In this document: piece after piece, positions 14,401-25,445 of the stretch
Layout of the letters: each line of letters opens with the position of its first letter
Position numbering within the stretch: the first letter of the stretch is position 1
NCBI GenBank assembly: GCA_027605045.1
Contig: JAQFWX010000090.1
Location: forward strand, 80,139-144,138
Direction of reading: 5' to 3'
Origin: Phallus indusiatus
Taxonomy: Eukaryota; Basidiomycota; Agaricomycetes; Phallales; Phallaceae
DNA: 64,000 bases
Made by a program: the position numbers and the translations under genes
The notes under the pieces: generated by a model
Seen by the model: only the letters and a program-made list of their open reading frames with translations
What the model was told of the DNA's origin: nothing
Database searches by the model: none

Positions 14401-14435
14401 TTCATGGTTCTGATTGGATAAAATGTAAATCATGA
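8452..14435 (+). CDS. NLR2: intact C2-like/NACHT/WD40 receptor-like protein
   Basis: STAND-type NTPase of the fungal NLR class. In this class NACHT nucleotide exchange is thought to switch oligomerisation and WD40 repeats to sense ligands. Exons: 8452-8712, 8773-8874, 8928-9012, 9080-9242, 9296-9426, 9484-9719, 9770-9820, 9876-10110, 10169-10324, 10379-11904, 11965-14126 and 14180-14435. All are phase-consistent, giving about 1787 residues. Order: a unique N-terminal extension (about 1-140, with basic patch RQKRRR at 55-60), C2-like domain, helical region with the motif LKDIYEYITDAERF, NACHT (P-loop GQAGIGKSA about 512, Walker B VVIVVDALDESG), degenerate WD40 repeats (about 970-1690, for example IWSVPTGEL) and a closing tail with GWVLGLQGELLFWVP. 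The NACHT core is complete with no internal stop. The two extension exons are the least certain part. The shorter paralogues begin near the KVVSTDGIKIS segment, where NLR2 has AAA in place of ATG. Confidence 0.85.
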
Positions 14436-15496
14436 AACAGCTAAAATGTATGTGGGTTCGTATGAAAGAATGAATTTAATTTGTGTCAGTTACCAGAATT
14501 TTACTTTATGTACACGTCTGTGTCGAACACTCGAACTTGAAGCATAGCATATAATATTTCGGCTCCAAATTTACGCTAAGGACCTGAAAATATGAATATG
14601 AATTATAAAATTGAGCCTGAGAATCGATGGGGACATCGAGAACTTGAGTTTTACCACAATGTTCGGCATTCACCGAATGAGCGCACATACACGAGTGTCA
14701 GCGCATGATACGCTATGTGGTACGACGATGGCTGCACACAGGAAACACTCGAGTCTTCAAATGTGTGAGAGTGCTGTGATAATAGCGAACAACATGAAGT
14801 AAAAAAAGATATTTTGAAAATTTGAAGAAGATCCTATAACGCTGAAAGACGTTAGAAGAAAGAGTTCGGGCTAATGGGCCACTGAGAACAAAATCGTAAG
14901 CATCATCGCTCTTTCATTCTCTATTCTCCAGGATTTCAACGTTTTTATCGTTAGATGAAACGTCAAACTACACGTTTTGAATTTCCCTGGACATTGAATT
15001 GCTTCACGAAGGAGGTGGGCCTTCCGTTTCCCGCATGAGATTGTCGTAAGGCTAATTCTGTTGTTTTTAATTGCGTCCGTGGACCCAAGGCTTACCCCGA
15101 TTACTGTTGTTCCTGCGTCCTAATTCGGAACGGCCCATGGATCGAGCCTTTGTTACTTTATTGAAACAATGGTCCACTGGCTATCATGTCTGGCGGACAC
15201 AGGAATGCAAAGTAGTATGGACATGCCTCACTTACCTTACAATATATAAGCTAGAACTCCAAACATTTTACGAACATCAGCTCATTCCCTGGCTTTCACT
15301 TCCACCCCAAATTGTTGATTCGACGTGGAGCCCAAATCAAGATGCAAGGATCCGGATGGCAACAAAACCGGTTTCATGGTAACATTCAATATAAAAAACA
15401 ACTACCTTGTCTAACACAAATTCATGGGGAGAATCGACTAGTTGTACAGCTAATTTTGACAGTATTTGGGAACTGACCGTTCCTACCCGAATCGCT
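14436..15496. other. Downstream flank of NLR2, no gene seen
   Basis: About 1 kb lies between the NLR2 stop and the first arm of the inverted repeat. Open frames are at most about 100 codons and unsupported. It presumably includes the NLR2 3' UTR. Confidence 0.4.
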
Positions 15497-16726
15497 GAAC
15501 CGAGTTGGAAGGGTTTTCGAAGGTTCACGAATGCGAACGAGCCGTGGATGAATGCAGGGGGATTGGGACCAAGGGGATCAAGGATTCTCCCTCTGCTATT
15601 GAAGAGGCATCAATATCATGCATCTAATTATCAAACAGAAGAGCGTTATAACTTTGCTTTTCCTGGGAGCTTGCACCCGGTCAAAATACTTGCTCATTCC
15701 ATGAGCAGCTGTTACAGATGGATCACCCAAACCACTAACAGTTAAGTTGGTGGTTGGGTGCCCTAGTCGGGGCGGTGGTTTGGCGATTGGGTCGCGGGGG
15801 ATTGGCCCATTGACATGGGGATCGCTAGCTCTGTACATGTTATGTTACGACGACAACGTTTTCTCAAATGGGAGCTGGGATGACGTTTGGGAGCATGGCC
15901 CGGGGTCACTACTGCCCGGACAGATAGCATAAGCTATTTTGTGTGGATATTATCGCCATGAAGAGCGTTTGATGTATTGTAGGTTTTGAAATATCCATCG
16001 CATTCTCTCTTGCCTTTTCTAAAACCGTCGTCGTTAATTTTAGCGGATGCATGATGGATATGTCACGAGGGTCACGCGTACTTTGACGCGCACTCGAGGA
16101 CGCCATTGGATGTCTTGGACGGATGGGTTGGACCAAGTCTCTATCAATTCCTTACACCCGTGTCCAAGTGGAAACTGAATTATTTATTGTTACGAAGATG
16201 GGACAACGCGCTAACCTCATCTCCTTCATACTTTTACGTGGTCGCGTGCAAACCGTCTGCATCGCCCCATTTTTTCACCCAGTTTCTCGAGCTTTTGCTA
16301 CCCAGACATTCTGAAACGCGTACCACACTCTCACCCGTTTTCCTAAATCCCTTCTGAGAAAACATTGTCGTTCATAACGCAACATGTACAGAGTTAGCAA
16401 CCCCCGAGTCAATGGGCCAATCCCCCGCGACCCAATCGCCAAACCACCGCCCCGACTAGGGCACCCAACCACCAACTTAACTGTTAGTGGTTTGGGTGAT
16501 CCATCGGTAACAGCAGCTCATGAAATGAGCAAGTATTTTGACCGGGTGCAAGCTCCCAGGAAAAGCAAAGTTGTAACGCTCTTCTATTTGATAATCGGAT
16601 GCGTTATATTAATACTCTTCAATAGCAGAGGGAGAATCCTTTACCTCACTCCCCCTGCATTCAATCAACATCACATACGCATTAGTGGCAAACATGAACC
16701 CTCGAAAGACCGTTTTAACTCGGTTC
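15497..16726. repeat. 1.2-kb inverted repeat with 370-bp arms
   Basis: Arm 1 (15497-15866) and arm 2 (16355-16726) are reverse complements with scattered mismatches and small indels. They are best matched over about 15600-15860 and 16360-16640 and drift at the outer ends. The spacer is about 490 bp, and its edges also look weakly alike, so the arms may once have reached further inward. Mirror-image open frames appear in both arms (each contains GGLAIGSRGIGPL), but arm 1 carries a 2-base insertion relative to arm 2 within that frame, so I regard the arms as non-coding. No transposase was recognised. It could be a MITE-like or foldback element or an inverted duplication, and I could not define target-site duplications. 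Confidence 0.75.
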
Positions 16727-17468
16727 ACCACCATCATCTGGCTTTCACTAGGTACTCGAGCAGTACTGAAACCCTGCCCACTTTATTACAGCCGTGGTGT
16801 GGGGAACGCTTTCCTTTACATTTGCATATCCCGCGACGGAAGTCGAATGAGCGCCAAACACGAACCCACATTTGTAGCATCATACCGGTTCATACGGCGG
16901 CCAGACAGCGACTTCTGCTAGGCGAACTATGGGACGATTATAAACATCAGCATTTGTATGCCCTTTCAAATTCACCATCCGCGCAGAAAGTAAACCGCGA
17001 TTCTTCTTTGAATCAGAAGCATTCATATTGTACAACGAGGTTACATATCCCCAACCAGAGCTCCCAAACACCTAATACATTAATCATTCGTAAACCCCTA
17101 TTTTAATTACGATTTCAAAATTGACAATTTGTGGGACTTTTTGCACAATGAAACTTGGGTCGCGACTTGACTTGAACACCGCTGCTGCCGTTTTACGTGA
17201 ATTAGCTTCGATCAGAAAGAGGAGAATGTGACTACGCGGCTGTCACGGCCAAAAATACCGAGGAGACCAAATACCCCCCCAATCTAACCTTATGACCCCT
17301 TCATCGCGTAATTCTTTTTTCCTGATTACTTATAATTTACAACTTTTTTCTATCCCCCAATCATTTTACGAGGAGACTATACAGATTTACCACAGCATTT
17401 ATTTATTTCAAACGATCAAATAGACAACAATGGATATACAACGAGTAATTTCAAACAAAAATTGAAGC
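16727..17468. other. Spacer after the inverted repeat, no gene seen
   Basis: A forward frame running out of arm 2 to 17106 is open but begins inside repeat sequence and lacks recognisable domains. I regard it as chance. The rest is AT-rich and ends at the 3' side of the F-box-like gene. Confidence 0.4.
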
Positions 17469-18164
17469 CTAGCTCGTCGGATCATACCATTCCCACAATT
17501 TTAATACACACCAATCAACATAATTCGTCCACCCGGGGTATTGCGCAAACGCGCGAACAAGAATTCGATCTCCTTCAGATATATGGCTCCAGATTTCGTG
17601 GTCAGGACCGAATTCAGCTCCTTCGTATACACAGAATTGGGAGCTGGCTTGACGATTACGGTGGGATATGCACGAAAGAAGACGATACTCGGGTGCATTG
17701 CTAGTGTCTTCCCTCCTTATCTTCTTAACCCGAAGGCCACCGTCCTCCTCAACGCGTTCAACCAAGGAGATCTCAAACCAAGTCCAAGTTCCACGACTCG
17801 GATAGTTGCACCAGCCTTGGTCATGTGAGTTCGTGGTGAGACGCATTTTGGCCAGGCGAGACACCATTCTTTGAGACACAGGATCAGATAACAAACAAGC
17901 TTGCGAGTTTGGACTCGAGCCCATCGAACGAACGACTAAATTCTCCGTCGATACCCGCGTGTACATGGATAAAAGTACACAATCGGCCAATCTCATGATG
18001 AGAATGATGAGTTCTGTTGGCAAACCGGGTCTCGTACTCGTTCCGTTTTGCAAACTCGCAGCGAGGATTGAGTAAAACTGCTGCAGCGTTGAAGACGGCA
18101 GCGTTGAAGATGGCAGCGTTGAAGATGGCAGCGTTGAACACGGCGGCATTGAACACGGCAGCAT
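17469..18164 (-). CDS. F-box-like fungal protein with N-terminal STLPS repeats
   Basis: This is an intronless frame of 231 codons. The first ATG after an upstream in-frame TGA is at 18164, inside a 15-bp minisatellite, so the first 25 or so residues are a pentapeptide repeat (STLPS). Next comes LPTELIILIMRLAD, which has the look of a short F-box helix. The remainder resembles a domain I associate with many uncharacterised Agaricomycete proteins, marked by SHDQGW, WTWFEI, DHEIW, GDRI and PGWTNYV. If the F-box call is right, the protein would be an SCF ubiquitin-ligase adaptor, but that is inference from a weak motif. It lies alone between NLR2 and NLR3. Repeat-number changes would lengthen or shorten the N terminus by five residues without breaking the frame. 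Confidence 0.55.
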   Translation of the reverse strand: MLPCSMPPCSTLPSSTLPSSTLPSSTLQQFYSILAASLQNGTSTRPGLPTELIILIMRLADCVLLSMYTRVSTENLVVRSMGSSPNSQACLLSDPVSQRMVSRLAKMRLTTNSHDQGWCNYPSRGTWTWFEISLVERVEEDGGLRVKKIRREDTSNAPEYRLLSCISHRNRQASSQFCVYEGAEFGPDHEIWSHISEGDRILVRAFAQYPGWTNYVDWCVLKLWEWYDPTS

Positions 18165-18172
18165 TGAAGACG
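18083..18172. repeat. 15-bp minisatellite, six units
   Basis: There are six tandem copies of GCAGCGTTGAAGATG with single-base variants (for example CACG or CATT forms), together 90 bp. The period is a multiple of three. It is read as STLPS repeats in the minus-strand gene, and another minus frame reads FNAAI or FNAAV pentapeptides. Confidence 0.9.
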
Positions 18173-18659
18173 ACTCGGCTATATCATTCGTCTTATCGGT
18201 GCATCAGTGTCGGATGGCAAAAGAAATAATTATGTATTCCCGTACCCTCTTCTTCTGTATATCCTTGTACGAGTAGCGATGGATTGTCTTGCCCTTGCTA
18301 TTGGCTTTGGCTTTGATTTTGGCCAGCATGGCATGTTTCCAACCGCCCGCTTTAGAGGATATTCCTTGACCCATTCCTTACAGCCAAACTAGCAAGTGGT
18401 ATAGGGTACAGGGTAGAGTTACAACTGAGATGGCTCGCAGCATTCGTTCCTGGCAACGCAATAAATAAGATTTGGGTTCAAGTTGTCGTTCATCCAATCT
18501 CGGGAGTCGGTACGCTGGTACCTCATAAATGAGATTAAATGTATGACCTGTGTAAGATCAATGACAAAACTGCACCGAATATTCCCTTAAAAAAGCATCA
18601 CAGGAAAGGAAATACGACCTCATAAATAAAGGGATTTGTTGGTATCGGGAGTACAATGG

Positions 18660-18860
18660 AGGCTTAGGCGCCGCCGAAGGCGGCGCATGTAGCACAATGC
18701 TAAGAGAATAATTAGCAAAATATTAGTATAGCTTTAGTAAAGACCAAGTAAAATATTATAAATTCCGGTAGCTAGTTTTCTTCTAATTTCATATTATATT
18801 TAGTATAAAAACTGTATATTTTCGAACTATCTAATAACAAGTTCTATCTATTTTACACTG
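18660..18860. repeat. GC-rich perfect hairpin beside AT-rich DNA
   Basis: GCGCCGCCGAAGGCGGCGC near 18668-18687 is a perfect 8-bp stem with a 3-base loop. It is followed by about 170 bp of strongly AT-rich sequence, a composition change unlike the flanks. Such GC hairpins in AT-rich context are typical of mobile hairpin or mitochondrial-type DNA, so this could be an inserted element or a nuclear copy of organelle DNA. The assignment is inference. Confidence 0.5.
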
Positions 18861-19001
18861 CGCGTTGCGACAGGATTTAGGGTATCGGAACAGCACTGGG
18901 AAAAAAGGTTTTAGGGTAATACTATTAGTCTCCGAGCCGCGCAAAAAAGCATTAGGTAAGCAAATAAACCTAGTATTTCACCTCTTGAATCTTGAATCTT
19001 G

Positions 19002-19160
19002 ATGAAAGATGTTCGCCTGCTCACTAGTACTCCTCCATCCTCATGGACAATCATCCAAGTTTTAGATCGTGATTAAGTACGGAGGCGAAACCAAAACGAG
19101 CACAAAAATGGGAACTAGAAAAGGTGGTCCAGCCTCGTCAGTCGCTTGGTCGCTGCTTGG
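19002..19160 (+). pseudogene. Relic of a fourth NLR C2-like domain
   Basis: Read across one frame change, the stretch gives KDVRLL, then SSKF-stop-IVIKYGGETK, then SSVAW. These line up in order with KDVCLLN of NLR2, PKFRIIIQYG of NLR3 and NSVAWEEPF of NLR3. An in-frame TAG replaces the Arg codon after the KF pair, and a frameshift lies between the first two blocks. The matching exons that should follow are absent, and sequence after 19160 is unrelated GC-rich DNA. It is therefore a decayed fragment, on the strand opposite to NLR3. Confidence 0.6.
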
Positions 19161-19420
19161 GGCTTGGGAGAGACCCTGTGAGAGGGGTCGGAGCCAACAC
19201 GGACTCGGTGCGTGGAGGGAGGTGACCGCTCGGGTGGGCGGGCTCCTCCTCTCCGCGACTGGGACTCTCCGTCTGCTCCACGCATCTGCGGGGGGAAAAT
19301 TCTGCTCAATTTGTGGCAACTGCTGTATTTACATGTGATCTGACTATCTTAATACATCCTGAAATAAGATGTGCTTTTGAGCGAGGGGGGGCCAATCTAC
19401 ACGAAATGAAGAGGGAAGGG

Positions 19421-19466
19421 AAGAAGGAAGGAAGGAAAGAAAGAAAGAAAGAAAGAAAGAAAGAGA
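19421..19466. repeat. GAAG/GAAA microsatellite
   Basis: A purine tract starts as GGAAG-type repeats and becomes about seven GAAA units at 19433-19464. It sits in a gene-free GC-rich spacer. Confidence 0.9.
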
Positions 19467-20066
19467 AGCAGCCAAAGACGCAGCGGGGGACGCATGGGCA
19501 ACACCTGATGAGTGGCAGGGTGGGACGGTGGGAAAGAAATAGCAAAGATCGAACGGGACGCTGGAGACGTCTGTGCCCTGCTGTCGTGGTCAGAGGAGAG
19601 AGGACGACACGGTGTGACAGCGACAGCGCTCACCTGCTCAGCTGGACGCTCGAGCCGGCCGGCACCTAGCTCATAGCAGTGTACAGCCCAACTTCCACCG
19701 GTACCGGTACCCTGATAGTTTAGGTAGGACAACAGGAAGAGTCCAGTCCGTTCAGTCTTGCGTATAGATAGGTTGAAACCGTAATATTTTACTTTTCGTT
19801 ATCCGACGTCGAGCCGAGGTAGCATTTGATGCAAGTATTTAGCGGTTTCTTTGTGGCGGTCGACATTTGTCGTTGACGGGCACTTAACCCAATGTTCAAT
19901 AATCACTGACATGTTGTTCGATCCAAATATCATCATTACGGGTGGTAATGCCCCATTTCCTGAACGCAATTTTCATAATAATAAAATATGTATATTCTCA
20001 GCAGTAATAGTTTGCAGTGCAAATAATGTCCGTCCAAATACGAATTATATAAGTTGAAGATCTCGT

Positions 20067-23000
20067 TTAATCCCTATCCGGTTTCGTTTTACATTCTGTC
20101 CAACTCGCACCGTGCACGAAGCTCTCAAAGTTCAGCTTTGTAACACTTTTACACGGTACGTGCATCATGCATGGATACCAAAACCCAGCCCTTCTCTTTT
20201 CTGGAACCCAGAACAAAAGCTCGCCTCGTAAACCTAAAACCCACCCGTTATTCATCTTGGCGAAAGCGGTAAGTGAGGCCTTTCTCCAGGCCGTTAACGC
20301 GTAATCCAACATGTCCGTCTTGTCAAATGTTGGTGTACTGAGTTTTTTTCTTTAGCAAACTTGACTAAACATGAGTGATACGGAAACTCACCAGGGTTTA
20401 TCACCAGAAGGGTCATATAACGCGGACATCATCTCATACAAATTCAGGTCCCAAAGAGAACATCGCGAAGAGCGTTCGATTGAATCTGCGAGACGTCCAT
20501 TGCTGAGAGCCAGGGTATTCATGTCCTTTGGTTTGAACGGATACTGTATCGGCTTGATAATCGTCTTTCCAGATTGTATATTCCATAGATCTAAAATACC
20601 AATGTTCTCTGAGGTATTCGCACTAGACACCGTTATGGCAAGGGTTGAATCATTGGAGAACCACAATTTCTTGACCGACTGGTTCTGAGATGGTCCCTCT
20701 AGCAACGCTTCAGTGTCCGTGTCGAGCAGTTTCATTTCCCCATTATCCATCCAGCTTAGATACTTCCCATTTGGGGATAGTCTCCAGTCAGGATTATCGC
20801 ATGAGAATGAAATTGAATTAACCCTTGTGCCCGTTGACACATCCAGTATGTCGACGCTATTCTGTGACATGCATATAACATGCGTCTCGTTTGCAGCAAA
20901 AGCAACTGGGCGAAATGAAGATGTTCCGGACGTAAACGGTCCTCCCACAATGCTACCTGATTCGCAGTTTCGGACTTCCATGTAATTGCCATAAACGACG
21001 GCGAAGCAGGTACCCGTTGTGGCGATAAGAAGAGTCCTCACCCATTGTGAAACGGCGATAGGACCCCCAGTCGATTTGCGGGTGTAACTGTCCCATATCT
21101 TAATCGTTCCTTTCACGTCGGCAGAAATTAGATATTTATCGGAGCATCCGAGCGCGGTGATTGATTGTCCTGATTCGTCTACAACAACTTCACCTTCGTT
21201 TCCATTCCAAAAACAGAGTCCGCGGCTACTGACATATGCCACACCTACGTTTTCTTCGTCAGGGAACACTCTCACTGGTCCAGGTAATCCTAGCTCGACT
21301 TCATGAACAACCGTATTCGTTGTTGTAGTGTCCGATATTTGAAGACAGCCACGACCAAGGGACGTCACATACTGAAGTATGAGATATGTACCACGTAGCC
21401 AAATTGCGCTTATGCTCCCGTTTTCTACCCCACGTGAATCATTCACCTTCACGGATTTGTTCCATTGTCGAACGTTGATCGTACCATCAGATGTGCCCAA
21501 TGCGACGGATTCGGAATCGTGTGAGAAGGCTAGACAGTGTATGATATTGTCCACATAGGATCGGCCAATTAATTCGCCTGTAGATACGCTCCAGATTGAA
21601 AATACATTGTGGAAAGAAGAAAGGATGTATTGATTATTGGGGGAGAATTGGAAACTTGTAACATATGCGTCATGTTGAATTTCGGCGACGTAAGTATTCG
21701 CCCGTACATCCCTGATTTCTATTGAGGTATTGGTTTTTTTGAACGCAATGTAGTCATTCGTGAGTGCCAGAGATCCTACAGCATCGCGGGATATAACGTT
21801 CTGCACCTGTTTTTGAGTATTCCAGATGTACACTTCAGTCTGAGAGTTCCAATAGAAGGCAAGCCAATCCCCATTAGGAGAAAATACAGCCTCGCAAATG
21901 AGACAACCGTCGCCGTTGAATTGATCGACAATCCGACGATTCTCCCGATCAAACAGGAGTCTTCCCTTCTCCGTGCTCCAGGTTATAAAACACCCGTCCG
22001 CAGAGATGGTGCAAAGATCGCACTCGGCCCCAACTATATCCCCGTATTTTTCTATACTCGTTTCGTTTGTCTTCGTGTCCCACACAAGAATATCACCGTC
22101 GCAAAAACAGCAGTAGGCCAATTCTCCGTTGCAAGAATAGACGATGTCACTTACAGCCCACTTATGATCAGGATCTTTTCCGATCGTAGGACGAACCTCC
22201 CTCACCATTCGCTCTCCTGTTAGATAGTTCCAAACCCAAAATTCACCTTCAGTAGAGCCAGTCGCTATATACCGACCTTCCGGAGAAAAGGTAAGCGACT
22301 TCGGACCTCCAATCTCGTGTTTCTGGGTGATACCAATTTTGCGCGAAGAGCTGACAGGTTGACCAATGTCAAACCCGAAGAGTCCAGGATACCGGCCGAG
22401 GTAATTTTTGGATACAAACGAATTGAGAGGAGTGAAGGGAAGAGCGGAGAGATATAGGTGCGGCGTGCTCTCTATCATCGCATCTCTAAATTCATATCCG
22501 AATTTCCATGCGTCCATCGCATCTGCAGCTAAATCGCCGTCTGCATCCTAATATACGATTCAATCATGAGATACACCGCATGCGAAGGATCACTTACATT
22601 ACACCAATTCACTATTTCCCGCATCGCCACGCAACCTTGATCAACTGCCGTTAGCAGACTGAGCACTTCGAAAAAATACAACAAATTGTCGTTCATCAAT
22701 CCCCGAATTTCACGAATGAGTTCGTCGCTGTGGGGAGACGATCGGAGATGGAAGGCCCAAAAGCGACACGAATACGATAAATGCGATGGAATGGCTTTCT
22801 CGACGCGTGAGCTGAAATCGGGCACCTCCCAGTTACGGAGGTGTGATGTCTCGAGGCGGCAGATGTTGAAGCAAAGGGTTCGATTCATTAACTTGAGACA
22901 AGCGAGTGTCATGAGACTTTGGTCTGATGTGTCAATGTAGTACTCGTTCGTTTTTTTGCAGGTGAAAAAATCGAATAACGATGTATGAAGAGGCCGTACA

Positions 23001-25445
23001 GGAGTAGACGAGTCATGCACACCAGCAAAAAGAGAACTGAAGGGACTGAGTATTGATTTGATATCTTCGACATTGTCGAAAATATTTTGAAGCGCACTGA
23101 TCGAGAGGGATTCTCGCGCGGTTATAATCGCGCTTACGATCATCTTGAAGTCTTCAACGAAATCAGCGTCCTGGGATTCTGATTGGCTTGAAATGATTTG
23201 GCGATATAATCCATATAACGACGAAGACGAGGCCGAGATGCAAGTTTTCCACTTCTTCTCTACGAGCTTTGAACGTGTGACAGTGGGATCAATAAATTTG
23301 CAGACCGTTTGCGCCCACTGAAAAAGACCTTCGGCGCGCTGGGCTAATATCCTACACCAGGCTTCTTCTATCTTGTCCAGGATGGATGATATTGGGGCGA
23401 GACAACTTGAGACATAGGCCTGGATATCCAAACACGTTTCTTTAGCATCAATATCCTCCATACGTTTACAAAGAACTTTGGAGTTTTGGCATTGAAGCTC
23501 AATGTCCTCTTCTGGGCGAGTGGTAACAATGATCCGATAATTTTTCGGCAACTCAGTACATCTGTCGAGGAGTAGATCGAGAATTTCTTTACGTTCACTT
23601 CGGTCTCCGCTTTCGTCCAACGAGTCCACAACGATGACTACGGATCCAATGGTGGCGACATTTTTGGAAGGTTTGACAATGAGTTCGTTGAACTGCGTTT
23701 CGGCGTCCTTTTTCTTGCGAATCGCCGATGTTTCAATAACACTAACCAATTCCTGCCGCCACAGGGCATCGCTGTCGGCCAAGTCGCGGGATATGGTGCT
23801 AAAAAGACAATTACGCCTGTCCTTGTAACTTCTATTAAAGCAAAACATGGACCCGAGTCGATTCTGTTTCTGGAAAATTCCGGCGATGGTATGTGCCACT
23901 GCGGACTTCCCCGAACCCGCTTGTCCACTCAAGACAAGAATTTGTGGCGAGGCATCGTTATTGATCCATTCTAATATTTCATTGATCAGCGTTTGACGCG
24001 TCCCTGGTAGACACTGTTTTCCAGGAGTGAACCCGGCGTCTGGATCATAAGGCATTTCTCCGAGCAGAGTTAAATCATCTTTTGGCAATGAGAAACATGC
24101 TTAATTGATATTGAGGAGGAATGGTCCTACTTAGTTCGTTGATTTTGTCAGACACACGAAGTGTTACGACACTAGTTTCAAGAATGACGGATTCCGTCAT
24201 AACTTTTTTGAGGTGATCGAATTTGTCGTTGAAAGCTCGGATCTTGGCATCCACGCTAACTCCTTTTATAATGTTTTTGACTAGGATTAAAAATTAGACT
24301 TCTCCGAGTCGTGATTAAAAAGAAAACATCGACAACCTGTACCCTCCATACTGTATGTACGTATAAAATACGCGCATTCAATGGTTTGTTGGACCAACAC
24401 AGAAAGCGTCTTAGACTGGGTTACAGTAAGCTCGCGTATCCGTTTCGCGTCCGTGACGTAGTCGTAAGTTTCTTTTAGTGTTCTACATAACCGTCTAGCT
24501 TTGATGTCGCGGTGGACTTGCGTTATAATAACCTGAAAATCATAATCGTATCTGGTTATTGAATTCACAGAAAAGATTAATTTATACTTTTGGAATGACA
24601 GACAAGATATTCCACGCTATTTTCGCATATGGGCTTATCTGAAAGGACTTTGAGACAGGCAACGAGAGTACGATTTTTACGGAGTTACCTCGGAAAAATC
24701 GTCCATTACTTTCATAAAGACCTGAAACCGGCTGAGAAAGGATGTCCACATCTCCTCATGGGCCTCGTAGAGTTCCGCTGCAGAGCTGACTAACTCGATG
24801 GCCTCCGTGGGTGCCTCTAGTCTTGGGATGTTTTGAGAAGCTCCTAATGCCTCGCCCACCACTTCCGAAACAGCGTTGGATAATACTTCAATCTTGCAGG
24901 TTAGATGACAATCTCCAGCAATTTTCAAGGTGTACAATCCTGTAATTGTATCAAACTATGCAACGACAATGCGTATAACCCCTGACTAACCCATATTGGT
25001 TTTGTTATCCAGATCCAGACGTACCGTGGAAGAACCGATTAGTTTGTTACAAAAAACGCTATGAATCCAGAAGGCAGTCAAAGTCAAAGCGTTGTTGTGT
25101 GTTACAACACCGGCACTAAGTTATAAAGTGAGATGTCAAAAGAAAATTGCGATCTCAGCTCACAAAACGAAAGGCTCCTCCCAGGCTACACTGTTTTTAT
25201 CAAGATCACTTTTCTTGGCTCCACTTTTTGCGGTCATTCTACCATATTGTATTATGATGCGGAATTTAGGTTTTTTTCTTTGCGAGAGCGGAATATTAAC
25301 CAAGCACAGATCTTCTGAGAAATGAGATAAATCAGCCCAGGCGACATTAAACCCAATTACCAGATATTTTTATATCTTGACTAAACGAAGAAGAAACAGT
25401 CAGATTTATCATGTATAACCGGAAAGTAACTTACGAGGTAGACAT
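20067..25445 (-). CDS. NLR3: intact C2-like/NACHT/WD40 receptor-like protein
   Basis: Complete paralogue of NLR2 on the opposite strand. Exons from 5' to 3': 25435-25445, 25361-25380, 25164-25314, 24991-25115, 24689-24939, 24588-24638, 24343-24532, 24131-24280, 22598-24078, 20392-22547 and 20067-20337. Phases agree throughout and give about 1618 residues. The protein starts MSTSQDIKIS. The C2-like domain (about 10-100) shows PKFRIIIQYG, SVAWEEPF and KLIGSSTVRL. A helical region follows, then NACHT with P-loop GQAGSGKSA near 368 and Walker B VVIVVDSLDESG, then WD40 repeats (about 811-1528) and the closing tail GWVLGLRGELLFWVP. Its first two exons are tiny (11 and 20 nt). It has no counterpart of the NLR2 N-terminal extension. 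It probably acts as a cytoplasmic nucleotide-switched sensor; the ligand is unknown. Confidence 0.87.

Noticed and set aside
16384..17106. Open frame of 240 codons on the plus strand
   Set aside because: It begins inside arm 2 of the inverted repeat, has no family motifs, and its first part mirrors non-coding arm 1 sequence.
17884..18156. Minus-strand frame reading FNAAI/FNAAV pentapeptides, like a pentapeptide-repeat protein
   Set aside because: It is another frame of the 15-bp minisatellite. The 231-codon frame extends much further and carries recognisable motifs.
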